From Kitasatospora sp. NBC_01250 (GTDB taxonomy: Bacteria; Actinomycetota; Actinomycetes; Streptomycetales; Streptomycetaceae), in assembly GCF_036226465.1 (NCBI RefSeq), contig NZ_CP108476.1, positions 8,618,001-8,682,000 of the forward strand: 64,000 nt of DNA, in the 5' to 3' direction. A model generated the notes under the pieces. That model was not told the DNA's origin, did no database searches, and was given only the letters and a program-made list of their open reading frames with translations. Shown in pieces: positions 60,188-64,000 of this stretch. Numbering within the stretch: position 1 is the first letter of the stretch; every line of letters starts with the position of its first letter. The translations under genes and the position numbers were made by a program.

Positions 60188-61660
60188 ATGACCCAGGAAG
60201 CAGCCACGATCGAAGCAACCACGGTCGAAGCAGCCAGGGCCGCCGACCCCGCGCGATGGCAGACGCCCGAGCAGCGGGCCGCCCGCGGCAAGGCGGCTCG
60301 CGAGGCCGCGCCCCGGTCGAGCCACGCGTGGTTCGAGCCCGCCGCGCATCGACCCGATCCGGTGCAGGTCCTGGAGGGCCAGTCGGCCACCAGGGTGCCC
60401 GAGCTCGTGCCGATCCGCTACGGCCGGATGACCGAGTCGCCGTTCCGCTTCTACCGGGGTGCCGCCGCGATCATGGCCGGCGACCTGGCCGCCACGCCGA
60501 GTTCCGGGATCAGAGCCCAACTCTGTGGCGACGCACACCTGTTGAACTTTCGGCTGCTGGCCTCGCCGGAACGCCACCTGCTGTTCGACATCAACGACTT
60601 CGACGAGACGCTGCCCGGCCCGTGGGAGTGGGACGTCAAACGCCTGGCCACCAGCCTGGTGATCGCGGGGCGCGCCAACGGCTTCACGGACGCCGAACGC
60701 GCCGCCATCGTGCTGGCGACCGTGCGGTCGTACCGCGAGTCGATGCGCCGGTTCGCGGGCCTGGGCAATCTCGCCGTCTGGTACGCCCAGGCCGACATGG
60801 CGAAGGTGCAGGACGCCCTGGAGTTCGGGCAGTTGGAGGAGCGGGAACGCCGCCGCATGTCCAAGGCCATCGCGAAGGCGCACACCCGGGACAGCCTGCA
60901 GGCCTTCGACAAGCTGACCGAGGTGGTCGACGGCAGACGCCGGATCCAGGCCGACCCGCCCCTGCTGGTGCCGATCGCCGACCTGCTCCCCGGGGCCGAA
61001 CGGGACGTGCTGGAGGGCGAACTCCGCGAACTGCTCGAACGCTACGGGCGCTGCCTGCAGTCCGACCGCAGAGCGCTGCTCGGACAGTTCCGGATCGTCG
61101 ACATCGCCCGGAAGGTGGTGGGCGTCGGCAGTGTCGGTACGCGGTGCTGGATCATCCTGCTGCTCGGCAGGGACGGCGAGGACCCACTGTTCCTGCAGGC
61201 CAAGGAGGCGGACCAATCCGTGCTCGCCCCCTATGCCGGCGGGAGCGAGTACGCGACCCAGGGCGAGCGGGTGGTGGCCGGGCAGCGGTTGATGCAGGCC
61301 GCCAGCGACATCTTCCTCGGTTGGGAGCGGGTCCACGGCATCGACGGCCGCCAACGCGACTTCTACGTCCGCCAGTTGCGCGACTGGAAGGGCATCGCCG
61401 TGCCGGAGCTGATGTCGCCGACCGGCCTGCTGGCGTTCGGCGAGTTCTGCGGCGCCACGCTCGCCCGCGCCCATGCGCGCTCCGGGGACCGGATCGCCAT
61501 CGCCGCCTACCTGGGGCGGAGCGACACCTTCGACCGGGCACTGGCGACCTTCGCCGAGAGCTACGCCGACCAGAACGAACGCGACCACCGGGCCCTGGTC
61601 GACGCGGTGCGCACCGGGCGGGTCAGGGCCGAGCAGCCGGCGGCTGCGGCTGCGGCTTGA
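60188..61660 (+). CDS. DUF2252-family protein
   Basis: A 490-residue protein with a kinase-like fold by family: RYGRMTESPFRFYRGAAAIM, then GDAHLLNF and DINDFDETLPGPWEWDVKRLA hold the likely catalytic and metal residues. Ala-rich N-terminal EAATIEATTVEAA. AGGAGG precedes the ATG. Function of the family is not established. Confidence 0.9.
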   Translation: MTQEAATIEATTVEAARAADPARWQTPEQRAARGKAAREAAPRSSHAWFEPAAHRPDPVQVLEGQSATRVPELVPIRYGRMTESPFRFYRGAAAIMAGDLAATPSSGIRAQLCGDAHLLNFRLLASPERHLLFDINDFDETLPGPWEWDVKRLATSLVIAGRANGFTDAERAAIVLATVRSYRESMRRFAGLGNLAVWYAQADMAKVQDALEFGQLEERERRRMSKAIAKAHTRDSLQAFDKLTEVVDGRRRIQADPPLLVPIADLLPGAERDVLEGELRELLERYGRCLQSDRRALLGQFRIVDIARKVVGVGSVGTRCWIILLLGRDGEDPLFLQAKEADQSVLAPYAGGSEYATQGERVVAGQRLMQAASDIFLGWERVHGIDGRQRDFYVRQLRDWKGIAVPELMSPTGLLAFGEFCGATLARAHARSGDRIAIAAYLGRSDTFDRALATFAESYADQNERDHRALVDAVRTGRVRAEQPAAAAAA

Positions 61661-61779
61661 ACCACGGAGCCCTGGTGCCTTGGTGCCCGGGTTTCCGGCT
61701 TCTCGTCACGGTCGTGAGGGGGACCCTCTAGCATGGGTTTGTCGGATGCATGTCACATGCTCCTGGGGAGGGCCCGCCG

Positions 61780-62568
61780 TTGCGCCGCTTCATCACCACC
61801 GCCCTGGCCGCTGCCGCGGCCGTGACCCTGCTGGCCTCGCCCTTCGCCGGTCCGGCGATCGCCGCGCCGGCCGAGGCCGCTGTGCCCAATGAGGTCGCTG
61901 TGCCCGCTGTGCCCACTGAGGACGCCACCACGACTCCGGTCGTCTTCGTCCACGGCCGCAACGCCCCGCCGGCCGTGTGGGGCACCATGGAGGCCGCGTT
62001 CGAGGCCCAGGGCTATCCGGCCGGTCGGCTCTTCGCGTTCGACTACGACACCTCGCAGTCCACCAACGAGACGGTGGCGGGACAGCTGTCCGCCTACGTC
62101 GACCAGGTGCTGCGGCAGAGCGGCGCCGGTCAGGTCGACATCGTCGCGCACAGCCTGGGAAGCCTCTCGGCCCGCTGGTACGCCAAGTTCGGCGCGGGCG
62201 GTGGCAAGGTCAGGAACCTCGCCACCCTCGGCGGCCCCAACCACGGCACCGACCTCGCCTGGGCCTGCAGCCTGTGGGACCAGGGCTGCCGCGACATGAC
62301 GCCCGGCTCCTACGTCGTCAGCCACCTGGACGACGGCAGTGAAACCCCGGCGCCCGTCCGGTACTTCGCGTTCTGGTCGCCCTGCGACGAGCAGATCCTC
62401 CCGAACGCGAGCGCCGAACTGGACGGCGCCGCTGACGTTCGGACCGGCTGCCTGAAGCACAACGCCCTGCTGACCGACCCCACGGTCGCCGCCCAGGTCA
62501 TCGCGGCCCTGACCGACGCCCCGGCAGTGGGCGCCCACACCCCGGGATCGGGTGCCCACGACGGATGA
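61780..62568 (+). CDS. secreted lipase/esterase (alpha/beta hydrolase)
   Basis: About 262 residues from a TTG at 61780, which GGGGAGG precedes by six bases; an in-frame ATG at 61750 has no ribosome site. Signal peptide ITTALAAAAAVTLLASPFAG. Fold marks: VVFVHGRNAPP, nucleophile elbow IVAHSLGSLSARW, GGPNHGTD. Cysteines WACSLWDQGC, WSPCDEQ and RTGCLKH could form two disulfides. Class-2-type bacterial lipase. Confidence 0.85.
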   Translation: MRRFITTALAAAAAVTLLASPFAGPAIAAPAEAAVPNEVAVPAVPTEDATTTPVVFVHGRNAPPAVWGTMEAAFEAQGYPAGRLFAFDYDTSQSTNETVAGQLSAYVDQVLRQSGAGQVDIVAHSLGSLSARWYAKFGAGGGKVRNLATLGGPNHGTDLAWACSLWDQGCRDMTPGSYVVSHLDDGSETPAPVRYFAFWSPCDEQILPNASAELDGAADVRTGCLKHNALLTDPTVAAQVIAALTDAPAVGAHTPGSGAHDG

Positions 62569-62578
62569 GGGCAGCAGC

Positions 62579-62610
62579 GTGGGCCGCGCCCCGGCGGGGG
62601 CGCGGCCCAC
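62579..62610. terminator. bidirectional terminator hairpin
   Basis: Exact 14-base arms GTGGGCCGCGCCCC and GGGGCGCGGCCCAC around GGCG, between the convergent lipase and protease genes. Confidence 0.85.
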
Positions 62611-62617
62611 GGGCGGG

Positions 62618-63517
62618 TCAGTAGACGCCGCCGCCGGTGTTGACGATCGAGCCGACCGCGTCGGCCTCCTCGATCTGGTTGGTGACGAAGCGCCACGGCA
62701 CGGTGAAGTAGCCGTTGGCGCCCCACGAGGAGCCCCACGAGTTGGCGATCTTCACGCCCTGGGAGTTGTAGCCGACGATGGCCACCTCGTGGCCGCCCAG
62801 CGGCTGCCCGGCCAGTTCACTGCTGGTCGGGTAGTACGAGTAGTTGGCCGCGGTGGCGGGGGTGATGTCCTCCAGGCTCTGGTACACCTCGAAGGCGAAG
62901 ACCACCGGCTGGCCCTTGGCGAGCGAGGTCTTGATCTCGCTCTGCAGGGAGCTGCCGGTGCGCAGGGCGGTGTAGCCGGAGAGCTTCCAGTGGGCCGCGT
63001 TCGTCTTCTCGGCCGCGGTGGGCTGGGTGGTGTAGTCGAAGTCGCCCTGCCAGTAGTCGGCCTTGGTGTCCAGGCCCTGGCTGGTCAGGATCTTGAAGTG
63101 CTGGCTCGCGTAGCTGCCTTGGTCGTCGCCCCGGGCGATCTGGGCGTAGGTGTACATCGGGGCGTGCGGAGCGCCCTGGATGCCCTGCTCGCCCTCCAGG
63201 ATGCCGATGGCCGAGTAGTCGATGGCCCACGCCACGCAGGAGCCGACCTGGCCCTGGTCGCCCACCTGCGGAAGGTAGTTGCTAAGGTCCACGCTGGCCG
63301 GCACCGTGGCGGCGGGGGCGAGCGCGTGCGGGGCCAGTGCGGCGCCGCCGCTCTGCTGCGCCGCCGGGTCGGGCAGCGCGCCGAGCGCGAAGTGGTGGTG
63401 GCCGTGGGCCGGGGTGGCGGGGGCCGCGACCGCGGCGGGGATCGCGGCTGCGCCGAGCGCGCCGGCTATCGCCAGGACCGCGATGGCACGGCCGCGCAGG
63501 CTCTTGTTCTTGGACAC
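62618..63517 (-). CDS. secreted papain-like (C1) cysteine peptidase
   Basis: A 299-residue protein with a Sec signal (AIAVLAIAGALGAAAIPAAVAA) and a His-rich start to the mature chain (HGHHH). Catalytic C94 in QVGSCVAWA with the oxyanion Gln of GDQGQ, His in GGHEVAIVGY and Asn in IANSWGSSWG. C1A family, exported; its substrate outside the cell is unknown. GTG start. Confidence 0.88.
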   Translation of the reverse strand: MSKNKSLRGRAIAVLAIAGALGAAAIPAAVAAPATPAHGHHHFALGALPDPAAQQSGGAALAPHALAPAATVPASVDLSNYLPQVGDQGQVGSCVAWAIDYSAIGILEGEQGIQGAPHAPMYTYAQIARGDDQGSYASQHFKILTSQGLDTKADYWQGDFDYTTQPTAAEKTNAAHWKLSGYTALRTGSSLQSEIKTSLAKGQPVVFAFEVYQSLEDITPATAANYSYYPTSSELAGQPLGGHEVAIVGYNSQGVKIANSWGSSWGANGYFTVPWRFVTNQIEEADAVGSIVNTGGGVY

Positions 63518-63866
63518 GTGTGTTTGTTCTCTCTCTCGTGGGGGTCGCGCTGCCCGGCGGCGGATGGGGGCAGCCCGGCAGCGTCACAGAAAGCGGCTTC
63601 CGGGCCACAGGGCCGGCAGCACGGAACACGGTCGAACGGTCGAACGTCGAACAGGACGGCAGAGCAGGGCGGTTGAGGTGCATGAGGGGGGAACCGCGCA
63701 GCCGTCAGCGGAACATGACTCACCTTAGGCTTATGCGTTCCAAACAAACCAGGCCGTCTATTGGACATGACCACAACACGACAAACGGCTCTCATAGTCG
63801 ACACCGGGCTTGCGCTCGGGTCTCCGGTTGTGCCGCACCGCCGAGGCGAGTCCGGGCGCGCCCGCC
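63518..63866. other. upstream region of the protease, no gene seen
   Basis: Contains GGTCGAAC repeated twice with a third GTCGAAC (63630-63652) and an AT-richer stretch from 63710 to 63800 that probably holds the protease promoter. No gene is supported. Confidence 0.4.
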
Positions 63867-63896
63867 TTGACAGATTAGGTAAGGCTTACCTAATTT
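63867..63896 (+). promoter_or_regulatory. iron-box promoter (DmdR/IdeR type)
   Basis: A perfect 19-bp iron box, TTAGGTAAGGCTTACCTAA at 63875-63893, lies between TTGACA (63867-63872) and TAATTT (63891-63896), spacer 18. The ATG at 63904 comes seven bases after the -10 hexamer, so the mRNA is probably leaderless. Iron-bound DmdR would block RNA polymerase directly. Confidence 0.9.
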
Positions 63897-63903
63897 AGGG
63901 CCC

Positions 63904-64000
63904 ATGTTCCGCGATCACAGCGACGTCACCGGCCCGTCCACCGGCCCGTCCACCCGTCCGTCACGCCTGCGGGTCGGCCTGCTCCCCATCGACCCGCAGG
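63904..64000 (+). CDS. iron-regulated gene, 5' end only
   Basis: The 32 visible codons run off the window: MFRDHSDVTGPSTGPSTRPS then RLRVGLLPIDPQ. Control by the iron box suggests siderophore synthesis, uptake or export, but the product cannot be named from this part. Confidence 0.6.
   Translation, partial: MFRDHSDVTGPSTGPSTRPSRLRVGLLPIDPQ

Noticed and set aside
61755..61767. Inverted repeat around GCATG-TCA-CATGC before the lipase
   Set aside because: Only 5-bp arms and lies over the ribosome-site leader; no stronger evidence for an operator.

Overview
The window is high-GC DNA with strong G/C at third codon positions, frequent GTG starts, a WhiB-family regulator, a TMEM175-type channel, many Tat or Sec exported proteins, and a perfect DmdR/IdeR-type iron box. 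Together these point to a Streptomycetaceae chromosome (Streptomyces, Kitasatospora or Streptacidiphilus). The mix of regulators, secreted hydrolases, universal stress proteins and many broken genes looks like a chromosome arm rather than the conserved core. I see no rRNA, CRISPR array, PKS/NRPS or prophage.

Layout. 0.1-8.1 kb: a cell-envelope sugar locus with a molybdopterin/cytochrome b oxidoreductase and a partner membrane protein, a methylthioadenosine phosphorylase, a GT-C membrane glycosyltransferase, a methyltransferase, a GT2-DUF2064 fusion and an epimerase carrying a zinc-ribbon-like insert. The gene set resembles the mycobacterial locus linked to methylthioxylose capping. 8.1-12.4 kb: a gene fragment, a TetR/flavodoxin pair with a clear operator, a frameshifted aldehyde dehydrogenase and a methyltransferase fragment. 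12.5-15.6 kb: a cyclic-nucleotide-binding-domain histidine kinase overlapping a receiver/thioredoxin-reductase-like fusion. 15.9-22.7 kb: small proteins, a 791-residue DUF1906 protein with an operon-like tail, a methyltransferase and a Usp protein. 22.9-36.4 kb: serine hydrolase, pirin, GNAT, phospholipase C, formamidase family, double Usp, MscS, GCS2, WhiB and small conserved proteins. 36.8-41.0 kb: a three-gene operon of an MfnB-like furan phosphate synthase with an aldehyde and an alcohol dehydrogenase. 41.3-44.8 kb: a deleted SDR, the first tRNA-like repeat, a broken HEAT/SMI1 gene and an ADP-ribosylglycohydrolase. 44.8-48.1 kb: a cyanate operon (LysR, carbonic anhydrase, cyanase, deaminase, Nudix). 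48.2-53.7 kb: an SDR remnant, a 2OG oxygenase, a split S74 protein pair, a beta-lactamase-fold protein and a TetR/hydrolase pair. 53.7-59.7 kb: tRNA-like repeats two and three, a hydrolase-MarR pair, and an aldolase-CMD operon under a MerR regulator. 59.8-64 kb: DUF2252, lipase, papain-like protease, and the start of an iron-regulated gene running off the end.

The most unusual items are three dispersed copies of a roughly 200-bp repeat, each ending in an identical 90-nt tRNA-like fold with no usable anticodon loop; the methylthio-sugar-like locus; and the furan operon. Several intergenic minisatellites (8 to 16-bp units) and at least five disrupted genes suggest a region in active rearrangement.
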